DNA of 64,000 nt. Origin: RYN-230 sp963717125. Lineage in GTDB: Bacteria > Actinomycetota > Actinomycetes > Streptosporangiales > Streptosporangiaceae. Location: contig CAVQVG010000012.1 in NCBI GenBank assembly GCA_963717125.1, positions 3,301 to 67,300 on the forward strand, given 5' to 3'. The position numbers and the translations under genes are program-made. The first letter of the stretch is position 1; each line of letters begins with the position of its first letter. Below, in pieces: positions 25,683-33,413 of the stretch. The notes beneath the pieces were generated by a model. It was not told the origin of the DNA, made no database searches, and worked only from the letters and a program-made list of their open reading frames with translations.

Positions 25683-26660
25683 TCAATTACGGAAAGAGCT
25701 ATTCCACGATTGGCCGGAAAGGAAACGTCCCAGCTCAGCACTAGTGGGCGCGGTCGCCGGGCCGCGTCTGGTGACGGACAGCGCGGCGGCGGCATTCGCC
25801 CGCCGCGCGGCCGCTACCGCATCCTCGCCGGCGGCCAGTGCGGCAATGAACCCGCCGGTATGAGTATCGCCCGCCCCATTGCTGTCGAGCACGGTGACCG
25901 GGAATCCGGGAACCACTGTTAGCGGCGTTTTGAAATGTGCCAGCATGCAGCCTTTTGCGCCGGTGCGTACCAGCACTCCCTGGCCCGGGCGGCCGGGCCA
26001 GGGCGGCCGCTCGGTCAGCGTGCGCAGCGCGGCCGCGGCGGACGAGTGGCCGCCCAGCAGCGCGGCCTCGCGTGCGTTGAGGGTCACCCAGTCAGCCCGG
26101 TGCGCCGCGGTGGCCAGCGCATCCGGCGGGATGGATCGCAGCAGCGGGCCGGGGTCGAAGAACACCACGTTGCCGCGGCCCAGCCGGGCCAGCCAGCCGA
26201 GCAGCGCCGCCCGGTTGGCCGGGTGAACCAGCCCGTAGCCGGACAGGTAGACCGCGTCGGCAGGGCCGGCCACCACGCGGGCCAGGTCAGCGGTGGTCAG
26301 CGTCGCCTCGGCGCCCGGGCTGGTCACGAACGTGCGCTCCCCCGCGGCGTCCACCATGCTCACCACGAAACCGGTGTCCAGGCCAGCCTTGGGCGGCTGG
26401 AGCACCTCGATACCTTCCGCCGCCAGCCCGGCCCGGGCCAGGTCGGCGAGCGGGCCGGTGCCGTGCCCACCCGCGTAGCCGGCCCGCAGCCCCAGCCTGG
26501 CCGCCGCGGCCAGCACGTTGAAGCCGCCGCCCGGGGTCAGTTCGGTGCGGCTGGCCAGCACATCGCCACCCCGTTCCGGCAGCGCCGGGATGTCCAGCAC
26601 CAGGTCGATGACCACGTTGCCGAGATGCAGCAGGCGGCCGAACGCCCCGCCGCCGCTCAC
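25683..26660 (-). CDS. PfkB-family carbohydrate/nucleoside kinase
   Basis: About 325 residues. Ribokinase-family marks: LHLGNVVIDLVLDIPALPERGGDV (N-terminal Gly pair), GGGFNVLAAAARLG, and the C-terminal signature LDSNGAGDTHTGGFIAALA with the catalytic Asp in GAGD. It phosphorylates a sugar or nucleoside with ATP. GTG 26660 is the suggested start; the frame stays open to GTG 26723 through 21-bp GC repeats encoding GGVARRA-like residues, so the true start is uncertain. Last gene of the operon after the ADP-ribosylglycohydrolase. In that setting ribose, a ribosylated base or an ADP-ribose product is a plausible substrate. Confidence 0.85.
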   Translation of the reverse strand: MSGGGAFGRLLHLGNVVIDLVLDIPALPERGGDVLASRTELTPGGGFNVLAAAARLGLRAGYAGGHGTGPLADLARAGLAAEGIEVLQPPKAGLDTGFVVSMVDAAGERTFVTSPGAEATLTTADLARVVAGPADAVYLSGYGLVHPANRAALLGWLARLGRGNVVFFDPGPLLRSIPPDALATAAHRADWVTLNAREAALLGGHSSAAAALRTLTERPPWPGRPGQGVLVRTGAKGCMLAHFKTPLTVVPGFPVTVLDSNGAGDTHTGGFIAALAAGEDAVAAARRANAAAALSVTRRGPATAPTSAELGRFLSGQSWNSSFRN

Positions 26661-26757
26661 GCCGCCCGCCCGCCGGGCCACGCCGCCCGCCCCCCGGGCC
26701 ACGCTGCCCGCTGGCCGGGCCACGCCGCCCGACCGCCGGTTATGCCGCCTGCCCCGG

Positions 26758-27774
26758 TCACGCCGTCCACCCCCCGGCCACCCGGAGGGCTAGCAGGCTG
26801 GCCGCCACCTCGTCCAGCCGCAGGCCGTTCACCTCGGCCACGGTGCGCCGGGCCTCGGCCGGGAACGCCGCCGCCCCGTGGCAGGCCCCGGCCACCGCCC
26901 CGGCCATGGCCGCGATGGTGTCCGTGTCGCCGCCGGCCGAGGCCGCCATCCGGACGGCCAGCCACGGATCATCGGGGGCGGCGGCCAGGATAGCGAACGC
27001 GGCGGGCACCGACTCCTGGCTGGCCAGGCTGGTGCCGACCAGCGTGTACACGGTGTCCAGGGCGGCTTCGGTGGCCAGCCCGGCGGTCTGCCCGGCCGCC
27101 CAGCGGATCCGCGCCGCGACGTCGGCGGCGGCCACCCAGTGCCCACGGCCAGCGGCCAGGCTGGCCGCGGCGATCGCGGCGTCCGTGGCCTCCGGCACCG
27201 CCGCGCCGGCCACCCCGGCGCTGACCGCGGCGGCGATCGCCGCCGCGCCGGCCAGCGCCACCCCGGTGTTGTGCGTGACCCGGCTGGCCTCGACCACCTG
27301 GTCCACCAGCCGGGCCAGGTCGCCGCCCGGCGTGGCCACTCCGACCGGGGTGATCCGCATGGCCGCGCCGTTGGTGGTGCCGGACCGGCCAGTCTCGGCG
27401 ATGTCAGCGCCGACCAGCAGCGCGGCCAGGGCACGCTTGGTTGACGGCCCGAGCAAGCTCAGCGAGCCGCGCGCCCGCATCGACTCTTCCCAGCTCAGCA
27501 ACTGCCGGCCGAACTCCGCGGCGTCGATGCGGCCGCCGCCCTCGATCAGCAGCCCGGCCAGCAGCAGCGCCTGCTCGGTGTCGTCGGTCACCGTGCCGGC
27601 GGGCAGGCCGGGCGCCAGCGGCTGATCCGCGGCGCCCGGCCGGAACCAGTCCAGCAGCGGCCCGTACCGGGCTATGACCTGCGACCGGGGCAGTGATTCG
27701 GTCGGCATCCCAAGCGCGTCGCCGACGGCCAGCCCGTACAGCGCGCCCGCCGCCCGTGCCTGCGCGCCGGTCAT
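26758..27774 (-). CDS. ADP-ribosylglycohydrolase family protein
   Basis: 338 residues. Family metal-site motifs: LAVGDALGMPTE near the N-terminus, AGTVTDDTEQALLLA (the T-D-D magnesium ligands) and SAGGDTDTIAAMAGAVAGACHGAAA near the C-terminus (D-T-D), with GRSGTTNGAAMRITPVG in the middle. These ARH-type enzymes remove ADP-ribose from proteins or act on related N-glycosides. Its ATG overlaps the stop of the isochorismatase-like gene (ATGA). With a nucleobase permease and a sugar kinase in the same operon it more likely cleaves a small N-riboside than a modified protein, but this is inference. Confidence 0.88.
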   Translation of the reverse strand: MTGAQARAAGALYGLAVGDALGMPTESLPRSQVIARYGPLLDWFRPGAADQPLAPGLPAGTVTDDTEQALLLAGLLIEGGGRIDAAEFGRQLLSWEESMRARGSLSLLGPSTKRALAALLVGADIAETGRSGTTNGAAMRITPVGVATPGGDLARLVDQVVEASRVTHNTGVALAGAAAIAAAVSAGVAGAAVPEATDAAIAAASLAAGRGHWVAAADVAARIRWAAGQTAGLATEAALDTVYTLVGTSLASQESVPAAFAILAAAPDDPWLAVRMAASAGGDTDTIAAMAGAVAGACHGAAAFPAEARRTVAEVNGLRLDEVAASLLALRVAGGWTA

Positions 27775-28322
27775 CCGCCCAGTATGTCCGCGAGGCTGAC
27801 CACCTCGATCAGGGGCGCGTACAGGCGCAGGATGTCCAGCGCGTTCCGGTGGCCGTCGTCGGTCGCCCCGGCACAGGCGTCCGCCACCACCTGGACGAAG
27901 ACCCCCTCGTTGACCGCCGCCACCGCCGTGGACAGCAGGCAGCAGTCGGTGGCCACCCCGGCCAGCACCAGCCGCCCGCTGTCCCGCACGTGGTCGCGTA
28001 GTTCCGGGCCCCATTTGCTGAACGTAACCGCGTCCAGCGTCTGCCCGGACCAGGCGGCGAACTCGGCCACCAGCTGATAGATGTCCGCGTCCGGCGGTTG
28101 CAGCGCGAACGGCCAGGCCTGGTAGTAGCGCTGCCATGCGCCGTGCGGCGTCGCTGGCGCGATGAACCGGGTGAACACCACGTTCGGCTGGAACGCCTCG
28201 ACGAGCTTGCTGACCGGCCCGATGATCTCACCGAAGCGCGGGGCCAGCCAGGCGCTGTCCGGTTCGGCGAACACCCGCTGCATGTCGATGACCGCCAGGC
28301 ACGGCCCGGCCGGGCTGGCCAT
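27771..28322 (-). CDS. Isochorismatase-like cysteine hydrolase (amidohydrolase)
   Basis: 183 residues. The fold's triad is visible: Asp13 in LAVIDMQRVF, Lys in VTFSKWGPEL, and Cys in LAGVATDCCLLSTA, preceded by the cis-peptide Gly-Val-Ala. Family members hydrolyse nicotinamide, N-carbamoyl compounds, ureidoacrylate or maleamate. No nicotinamidase HxH metal site is evident. It overlaps both neighbours by 4 nt (ATGA), so it belongs to a tight operon with the NCS1 permease and the ADP-ribosylglycohydrolase. An amide released from a heterocyclic base is a reasonable substrate. Confidence 0.85.
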   Translation of the reverse strand: MASPAGPCLAVIDMQRVFAEPDSAWLAPRFGEIIGPVSKLVEAFQPNVVFTRFIAPATPHGAWQRYYQAWPFALQPPDADIYQLVAEFAAWSGQTLDAVTFSKWGPELRDHVRDSGRLVLAGVATDCCLLSTAVAAVNEGVFVQVVADACAGATDDGHRNALDILRLYAPLIEVVSLADILGG

Positions 28323-29821
28323 CAGGTGGTGGCCGGCTCGAGCGTGGGCCTGGACTCCTGGGCCCGCACCGGCACGAAGTCCAGCGCCCAGGCGGCCACG
28401 AAGCCGAGCACCAGGGCGACCAGCACGCCCAGGTTGGCGAACTCCCAGGCCCCGGTCTTGCCGCCCAGTCCGAGCGGCTGCAGCAGGTAGCCCTGCCAGG
28501 TGAGCCAGCTCGCGTAGGTGTTGGTGACCAGGCCCCAGCCCACCACGGTGGCGATCACGATGATGGCCAGCGGGGCCGGCCGGATGTCGCCGTAGCGGCC
28601 ACGCCGGTCATACAGTTCCGGCTCGGAGTAGTCCTTGCGGCGGAGCATGATGTCGGCCAGCATGATGCCGCACCAGGCGGCGATCGGCACGCCCAGCGTG
28701 ATCAGGAACCCCTGGAACTGGTTCAGGAAGTTGCGCGCCACGAACACCACGTAGATCGTGCCGAGCACCATCACCGTGCCGTCGATCAGCGCGGCCGCGT
28801 AGCGCGGGATGCGCAGTCCAAGGGTGAGCAGGGCCAGCCCGGACGAATAGATGTCCAGCACCGAGCCGCCGACCAGGCCGAGCACCGCGACAATGGCGAA
28901 CGGGACCAGGAACCAGGTGGGCAGCAGCGTGGTCAGCGCGCCGACCGGGTTGGCCCCGATCGCGCTGCTCAGCTTGGCCGAGGAGCCGGCCAGCAGCAGC
29001 CCGAAGACGAGCAGGAAGATCGGCGCGATCGAGGACCCGAACGTGGTCCAGCCGATCACACCCCGGCCCGACGACCGGCGCGGCAGGTAGCGGGAGTAGT
29101 CGGCGGCGGCGTTGACCCAGCCCAGCCCGAACCCGGTCATCACGAACACCAGGGCGCCGATGAACTTCTGCGGCGAGCCCGCTGGGATGGCCGACACGGT
29201 GTGCCAGTGGATCTTGTCGGCGACCAGCGCGATGAACACCACGGTGAGGATCCCGGTGACCCAGGTGATCACCGACTGCATGCGCATGATCAGGTCGAAG
29301 CCCATCACCCCGCCGGCCACGGTCAGCGCGCTCACCACGATGAGCGCGATCACCTTGATGCCGGTTCCACCACCCCAGCCCAGCCGCTCGAACACGGTCG
29401 CGGTGGCCAGCGTGGCCAGGATGATCAGCACCGTCTCCCAGCCGACGGTGAGCAGCCAGGAGATGAGCGACGGCAGTTTATTGCCCCGGACACCGAAGGC
29501 CGCCCGGCCGAGCACCATGGTGGGCGCCGAGCCGCGCTTGCCGGCCACCGCGATGAACCCGCAGAGCAGGAACGACACGATGATGCCGATCAGCCCGAGC
29601 GCGACCGCCTGCCAGAACGAGACGCCGAAATCGAGCACGAACGCCCCGTAGCCCAGCCCGAGGACCGAGACGTTGGCCGCGAACCACGGCCAGAACAAGT
29701 CGCGCGGATGGCCCTTGCGCTCGGCATCCGAGATCACGTTGATCCCGTTCGTCTCGATCTGCATCGGGCGGGCTTCCGCGGCGGATACTGACTGAGCGTC
29801 AGATGCGTGACTGTCAGCCAT
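28322..29821 (-). CDS. NCS1-family nucleobase/cation symporter
   Basis: 499 residues from ATG 29821 (AAGGGGC upstream), about 12 TM segments. NCS1 marks: the N-terminal cytosolic NGINVISDAERKG then LFWPWFAANVSVLGLGYGAF, VLGRAAFGVRGNKLPSLISWL, and GLGWVNAAADYSRYLPRRSS. Members import cytosine, purines, uracil, allantoin, hydantoins or thiamine. It sits between CoxG and the isochorismatase-like hydrolase with overlaps of 8 and 1-4 nt, so it probably feeds the catabolic enzymes of the same operon. The substrate cannot be set from sequence alone. Confidence 0.9.
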   Translation of the reverse strand: MADSHASDAQSVSAAEARPMQIETNGINVISDAERKGHPRDLFWPWFAANVSVLGLGYGAFVLDFGVSFWQAVALGLIGIIVSFLLCGFIAVAGKRGSAPTMVLGRAAFGVRGNKLPSLISWLLTVGWETVLIILATLATATVFERLGWGGGTGIKVIALIVVSALTVAGGVMGFDLIMRMQSVITWVTGILTVVFIALVADKIHWHTVSAIPAGSPQKFIGALVFVMTGFGLGWVNAAADYSRYLPRRSSGRGVIGWTTFGSSIAPIFLLVFGLLLAGSSAKLSSAIGANPVGALTTLLPTWFLVPFAIVAVLGLVGGSVLDIYSSGLALLTLGLRIPRYAAALIDGTVMVLGTIYVVFVARNFLNQFQGFLITLGVPIAAWCGIMLADIMLRRKDYSEPELYDRRGRYGDIRPAPLAIIVIATVVGWGLVTNTYASWLTWQGYLLQPLGLGGKTGAWEFANLGVLVALVLGFVAAWALDFVPVRAQESRPTLEPATT

Positions 29822-30536
29822 GGCGAGCCCCTTCAGGCGAGTAATACCGGGGGATGGCGGGGTCTTGCGGCCGGATGCCCAGTGGCAGGCTGTCTCGCGG
29901 CCAGGCACCCGGCCGCCAGCCGCCGACGCCGGCGCGGCGGCGCCACACCAGCCAGGCGGCCAGGCCAGCCAGCGTCCCGGCGGTCAGCAGCACCGCGGCG
30001 GCCGCGGCCGCCCGCTTCTGGCCCCGGCTGGCCCGCCACCCAGGCTGCGCCGCAGCCGCTCCGGGGGCCGCGTCGGCGGGATGGCCGGCCTGGGCGGCGA
30101 GCAACTCCTCGACGTTGCCGGCGAACTGCTCCACCAGCCGCTGGCTCACGTCGCCGATGGCCCCGGGAGCGTACTGGGCGGCCGTGCCGCGGATCATCAG
30201 GTCGGCGCTGATCAGCACCCGGGCGGTGGCGCCGTGCGGCACGACCCGCAGCGTGACGTTGGCGTCCGCGCTGCCCTGACCGCTGCGCTCCCGGCCGGAC
30301 GCGCTCAGCGTCGCGGTGCCGGCCGCCCGGTCGGCCGCGTCGAGGTGCACGGTGCCCGCGTACACCGCGTACACCGGGCCGATCCGGACCCGGAGTTCCC
30401 CGGCGTAGGTGCCTTCTGCCACCTCACCGATGAGCCGGCTGCCGGGCAGGCAGGCGGCCACCTTCCCGGGATCAAGCAGCGCGTCGATTACTTCCGGAGC
30501 AGGCCTGCCGATCCGGATCGCGCTGGTCAGCTGCAC
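29814..30536 (-). CDS. CoxG-like SRPBCC protein with C-terminal membrane anchor
   Basis: 240 residues from GTG 30536. Residues 1-150 are a CoxG domain (DALLDPGKVAACLPGSRLIG, YAGELRVRIGPVYAVYAGTV, RVLISADLMIRGTAAQYAPG, QRLVEQFAGNVEELL). An Ala/Pro linker leads to one TM helix (about 180-202) followed by WRRR and a short cytosolic tail. In carbon-monoxide and related molybdenum hydroxylases, CoxG anchors the enzyme to the membrane. Here the hydroxylase genes are missing apart from a fusion remnant at 32524. The stop overlaps the NCS1 permease start by 8 nt. Confidence 0.87.
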   Translation of the reverse strand: MQLTSAIRIGRPAPEVIDALLDPGKVAACLPGSRLIGEVAEGTYAGELRVRIGPVYAVYAGTVHLDAADRAAGTATLSASGRERSGQGSADANVTLRVVPHGATARVLISADLMIRGTAAQYAPGAIGDVSQRLVEQFAGNVEELLAAQAGHPADAAPGAAAAQPGWRASRGQKRAAAAAAVLLTAGTLAGLAAWLVWRRRAGVGGWRPGAWPRDSLPLGIRPQDPAIPRYYSPEGARHG

Positions 30537-30546
30537 GCCCGGCGCC

Positions 30547-30927
30547 CTACCGGTCCATGACCGCTTCGCGCTGGGCGCCGTCCACCGGGATGTACGCGCC
30601 ATTGATGAAGCTGGCCCGCGGCGAGGCCAGAAAGGTCACCACCGCGGCCACCTCGGGGGGCTCGCAGATCCGCCCGAACGGGATGGATACCTCGGCCAGC
30701 TGCTGCGCCCGCTGCTGGCTCACGCCCTTGTCCCGGGCGAACGCGTTTTCCAGGCCGTCCCACCGGTCGGTGTTCACCGGGCCGGGGTTGACCGTGTTGG
30801 TCCGCACCGCGTACCGGCCGTACCGCTCGGCGACCGAGGAGGCGAAGTTGATGTCCGCCGCGTGGCGGCCGATCCCTTTGCTGGCACTGGTGACGAGGGC
30901 CACTTTCCCGCTCAGCTGCAGATCCAC
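30547..30927 (-). pseudogene. Short-chain dehydrogenase with the catalytic middle deleted
   Basis: 126 residues where SDRs have about 260. GTG 30927 with AAGGGG upstream gives DLQLSGKVALVTSASKGIGR, the Rossmann start with GxxxGxG. This is joined directly to FASSVAERYGRYAVRTNTVNPGPVNTDRW and the usual C-terminal half (PEVAAVVTFLASPRASFINGAYIPVDG). About 130-140 residues holding NAG, the catalytic Ser and YxxxK are missing, in frame. The product cannot be a normal oxidoreductase. It is the first gene of the CoxG-NCS1 operon, 11 nt before CoxG, so it may persist for transcription of the rest. The deletion resembles that at 32524. Confidence 0.75.
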
Positions 30928-30990
30928 CGCCACCCCTTCCCGGCTGGCCAGACAGCCCGTCCCAGCTGCACGCCACGGCCCGCGGCACCC

Positions 30991-31153
30991 GGTCCCGCAG
31001 CTCCCGGTCCCGGGTCTCCCGGTCCCGGGTCTCCGGGTCCCGCAGCTCCCGGTCCCGGGTCTCCCGGGCCCGCAGCTCCCGGTTCCGGGTCTCCCGGTCC
31101 CGCAGCTCCCGGGCCCGCAACTCGGTCCCGCGGCTCCAGGTCCCAGGTCTCCC
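30991..31153. repeat. 15-bp tandem repeat, about 11 units in two variants
   Basis: Units alternate between GGTCCCGCAGCTCCC (A) and GGTCCCGGGTCTCCC (B), starting at 30991, 31006, 31021, 31036, 31051, 31066, 31081 and 31096, with less regular copies to about 31153. All frames stay open across it, which creates spurious ORFs on both strands. It lies in the leader of the SDR-CoxG operon. Confidence 0.85.
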
Positions 31154-31224
31154 GGTCCCGCAGGCCGCGGCCCACGGAGCCCACGGTCCCGCAGCTTGCG
31201 GTCCACGGACACGGCGTTGCTGGA

Positions 31225-31234
31225 TGGTATACCA
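31225..31234. promoter_or_regulatory. GntR (FCD-type) operator, copy 1
   Basis: TGGTATACCA, a perfect palindrome inside the 13-mer ATGGTATACCAAA, which recurs exactly at 32310. FadR/VanR-type GntR proteins bind sites of the form TnGTATACnA. It lies upstream of the minus-strand SDR-CoxG-NCS1 operon. The probable binder is the GntR-FCD protein encoded at 32745. Confidence 0.65.
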
Positions 31235-31568
31235 AATATCACTTTGACGGAAGACTCCCTACTCCCCCCCACATAACACTCTTAGCCCACCCCCTTCCCA
31301 GCCGGCACCGCGACCCTGGCTCCTCGCCCGCGTTCCGACCACCCCCGCGATGCCCGGCCTCTCGCCCAGCCTGTTTCCCAAGGTGCTGCTGTGACGTCAG
31401 TTGCGAACCCCCACGCGGAAAACCGCTATGCGGTGGTTATTGACCGCCAAGTGCCTGGCGCCCCAGCAGCAAAGCCTGAGGACGGGCGGCGGCGACGGCG
31501 GGCGGCGCGTCAGCGACTTTACGTAAGGCTGACGGTGAGGACGCGGCGGTCTCGCGCGCCGCCGTCAG

Positions 31569-32267
31569 TCACGGTGCGGCTGGCCGGGCCGGCCGTGCCC
31601 AGGCGGCCCGGTTGGCCGCGCGCTCGGCCCGCAGCCGGTCGAGCAGCCCGCCCGCCGCCGCGACCCGCTTGACCGCGCCGGCCACCCCCGCTCCCCGGTC
31701 CAGCACCTCCTTGGCCAGCACGGCCGCGGCCTGCCCGGGCTCGGCATAGACCCGGTTCACCAGGCCGATCCGCTCCGCCTCGGCCGAGTCCACCCAGCGG
31801 CCGGTCATCGTCAGCTCCAGGGCCACGCTCCGGCCGACCAGACTGGGCAGCAGCCACGCGCCCACGGCCAGCTCCCGCCCGGGCGGACCGGTCCACCGGA
31901 AGCTCCCGTCCGGCCCGGCGACGCGCAGGTCGGCCGCCCCGGCGAGCTGCGCGCCGCCGCCGACGGCGGGACCGCTGACCACCGCGATGACCGGGCCCGG
32001 ACGGGTGATCATGACCTCGTAGCACTCGTACAGCAGATCGGAGATCTCGGCCCGTTCGGCGTCACTGACGTTCAGGTCCGCGCCTGCGCAGAACACCGCA
32101 GGATCAGTGCTGTCCAGCAGGATGGGCGTGGCTGGTTCCGCCGCGAAGGCCGTGTGCAGGGCGCGGACCATGCCGAGGTCGAGGGCGTTGCGCCGGTCCG
32201 GGCGGTCCAGCCGGACCCGGAGGTAGCCTGCGGAGCCCGGTTCCACCCGGACAGAAGGGTGCGGCAT
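31569..32267 (-). CDS. Enoyl-CoA hydratase/isomerase family protein
   Basis: 232 residues from ATG 32267 (GGGGAG upstream). Crotonase marks: LRVRLDRPDRRNALDLGM, the oxyanion-hole block DPAVFCAGADLN and VIAVVSGPAVGGGAQLAGAADLRVAG (GxGGGxxLAxxxDxR). One usual catalytic Glu (GCxP-DxGGxxxLPR block) is replaced by FRWTGPPGRELAVGAWLLPSLVG, so the exact reaction (hydration, isomerisation or C-C cleavage) is open. The last ~40 residues are basic and Ala-rich. It is read away from the second GntR operator, so it is probably in the same regulon. Confidence 0.82.
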   Translation of the reverse strand: MPHPSVRVEPGSAGYLRVRLDRPDRRNALDLGMVRALHTAFAAEPATPILLDSTDPAVFCAGADLNVSDAERAEISDLLYECYEVMITRPGPVIAVVSGPAVGGGAQLAGAADLRVAGPDGSFRWTGPPGRELAVGAWLLPSLVGRSVALELTMTGRWVDSAEAERIGLVNRVYAEPGQAAAVLAKEVLDRGAGVAGAVKRVAAAGGLLDRLRAERAANRAAWARPARPAAP

Positions 32268-32310
32268 GGGCACACTCCCCGAAAGCGCCTCTGGCCTCGT
32301 GCCTGAAATA

Positions 32311-32320
32311 TGGTATACCA
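32311..32320. promoter_or_regulatory. GntR (FCD-type) operator, copy 2
   Basis: TGGTATACCA, identical to copy 1 and with the same flanks (ATGGTATACCAAA). It is 44 bp upstream of the enoyl-CoA hydratase start and 204 bp upstream of the plus-strand unit that encodes the GntR-FCD regulator, allowing autoregulation. Confidence 0.65.
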
Positions 32321-32431
32321 AACCCGTGGGGGCTGCCCGGGGGGCTGCCCGCACCACCAAACCCCGTGGGGCTGCCCATGGGGCGTGCCCCGCGCCACCT
32401 AAACCCGTGGGGCTGCCCGTCGGGCGCCCCG

Positions 32432-32512
32432 CACCACCCGTACTACTCGCACCACCCGTACTACTCGAACCATCCGTACTACCCGCACCACCCGTACTAC
32501 CCGCACCACTCG
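32432..32512. repeat. 18-bp tandem repeat, 4.5 copies
   Basis: Units CACCACCCGTACTACTCG at 32432 and 32450, AACCATCCGTACTACCCG at 32468 and CACCACCCGTACTACCCG at 32486, then a half copy. It ends 12 nt before the GTG of the remnant gene. Non-coding, though the frame is open. Confidence 0.85.
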
Positions 32513-32523
32513 GGAGGAGGCCG

Positions 32524-32748
32524 GTGAAGCCAGCGCCGTTCAGCTACCACCGGACCCGGTCGGGGCCGGAGACGGTCGCCCTGCTGGCCGAACTCGGTGA
32601 CGGAGCGGGCGAGGGCAGCGTATCCGCGGCCGGCTTCGTGCTGGCCAGTGCGGTCCGGGACGCGCTGGGCCTGGCCGGCAGCGTCGGCCGGCTGCCGCTG
32701 ACCGCGGCCCGGGTGCAGGAACTGGCCACCAGCGGAGGCGGCAGATGA
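32524..32748 (+). pseudogene. CoxM-CoxL fusion remnant of a molybdenum hydroxylase
   Basis: 74 residues from GTG with GGAGGAGG 4 nt upstream. The first ~28 residues (MKPAPFSYHRTR...VALLAELGDGA) are the standard start of a CoxM-type FAD subunit, which should continue KVLAGGQSL. Instead the protein goes on GEGSVSAAGFVLASAVRDALG...GRLPLTAARVQEL, the usual last 45 residues of the large molybdopterin subunit (CoxL/XdhA: GEGG...A-x-A-x-ADAL...LPLTPERV). A deletion of several kb that removed most of coxM, the Fe-S subunit and coxL would give exactly this. It still overlaps the GntR start by 4 nt (ATGA), preserving translational coupling. Activity is not possible. Confidence 0.7.
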
Positions 32749-33413
32749 GTCAGTCCACGGCGGGGGGCGCGGTGGGCCGGGTGGTGCCCGGCCCGGGCTA
32801 CGTGAGCAAGACCGACATGGTGGCCGCGCTCATCCGGGAGCAGATCATCACCGGCGAGCTGCCCGCCGGTGAGCAGCTGCGGCAGCGCGACCTGGCGGCC
32901 CGGTTCCAGGTCAGCCAGACGCCGGTGCGCGAGGCGATGCGCCGGCTGGAGTCCGAGGGCCTGGTGATCGGGGACACGCACCGCGGGTTCACCGTGGCCG
33001 GGCCGGATGAGGGCCCGGTCGAGGAGAACTTCCAGATCCGCGCCGCGCTCGAATCGCTGGGCGCGTCGCTGGCCGCCCGCAAGATCGACGCCGCCGGGAT
33101 CACCTGGCTGCAGGGGCTGAACGACCAGATGCGCGCGCTGGCCGAGGACGACCCGCGGTACGCCGGCCTGAACCGGGAGTTCCACTTCGGCCTGTACGAG
33201 TACGCCCGCAGCCCGCTGCTGCTGTCCCTGATGCGGCTGCTCTGGGCGTCCCTGCACGGCGGCCCCCAGGTGGCCCGCAGCCACGCCGAGTCGGCCCGGC
33301 AGCACGACGTCATCCTGGCCGCGCTGCGCGCCGGGGACCCGGCCGCCGCGGCTGAGCGCACGTATCAGCACATTATGGGCCAGCACATCATGGGCACCGA
33401 GCGGACCAAGTGA
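32745..33413 (+). CDS. GntR-family regulator, FCD (FadR) subfamily
   Basis: 222 residues. Winged helix at 20-88 (MVAALIREQIITGELPAGEQL, LAARFQVSQTPVREAMRRLESEGLV), then an FCD effector domain with the metal- or acid-binding pattern: FQIRAALESLGASLAARKI, LNREFHFGLYEYA (Asp/His region) and RQHDVILAALRAGD (His). FCD proteins bind organic acids. It is coupled to the CoxM-CoxL remnant upstream and the hydrolase downstream. The two TGGTATACCA sites nearby have the form bound by this class, so it probably represses the island until a pathway intermediate is present. Confidence 0.9.
   Translation: MSQSTAGGAVGRVVPGPGYVSKTDMVAALIREQIITGELPAGEQLRQRDLAARFQVSQTPVREAMRRLESEGLVIGDTHRGFTVAGPDEGPVEENFQIRAALESLGASLAARKIDAAGITWLQGLNDQMRALAEDDPRYAGLNREFHFGLYEYARSPLLLSLMRLLWASLHGGPQVARSHAESARQHDVILAALRAGDPAAAAERTYQHIMGQHIMGTERTK

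Larger units (their letters stand above)
30928..31568. other. Long non-coding leader and promoter region
   Basis: 640 bases with no acceptable gene: a 15-bp tandem repeat (30991-31153), a GntR-type palindrome (31225), then a pyrimidine-rich stretch (31255-31300). TTACGTAA near 31521 is an 8-bp palindrome. The region separates the truncated SDR operon from the end of the enoyl-CoA hydratase gene. Confidence 0.5.
32268..32523. promoter_or_regulatory. Divergent promoter region with operator and minisatellite
   Basis: 256 bases between the enoyl-CoA hydratase and the plus-strand remnant-GntR unit. It holds the second GntR palindrome, three copies of CCCGTGGGGCTGCCC-like sequence (32325-32420) and an 18-bp repeat array, ending with GGGAGGAGG, the ribosome-binding site of the next gene. 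Confidence 0.55.

Noticed and set aside
30912..31443. ORFs with VPGLP or RDRETRDREL repeats
   Set aside because: Produced by the 15-bp minisatellite, open in all frames; no start signals or domains.
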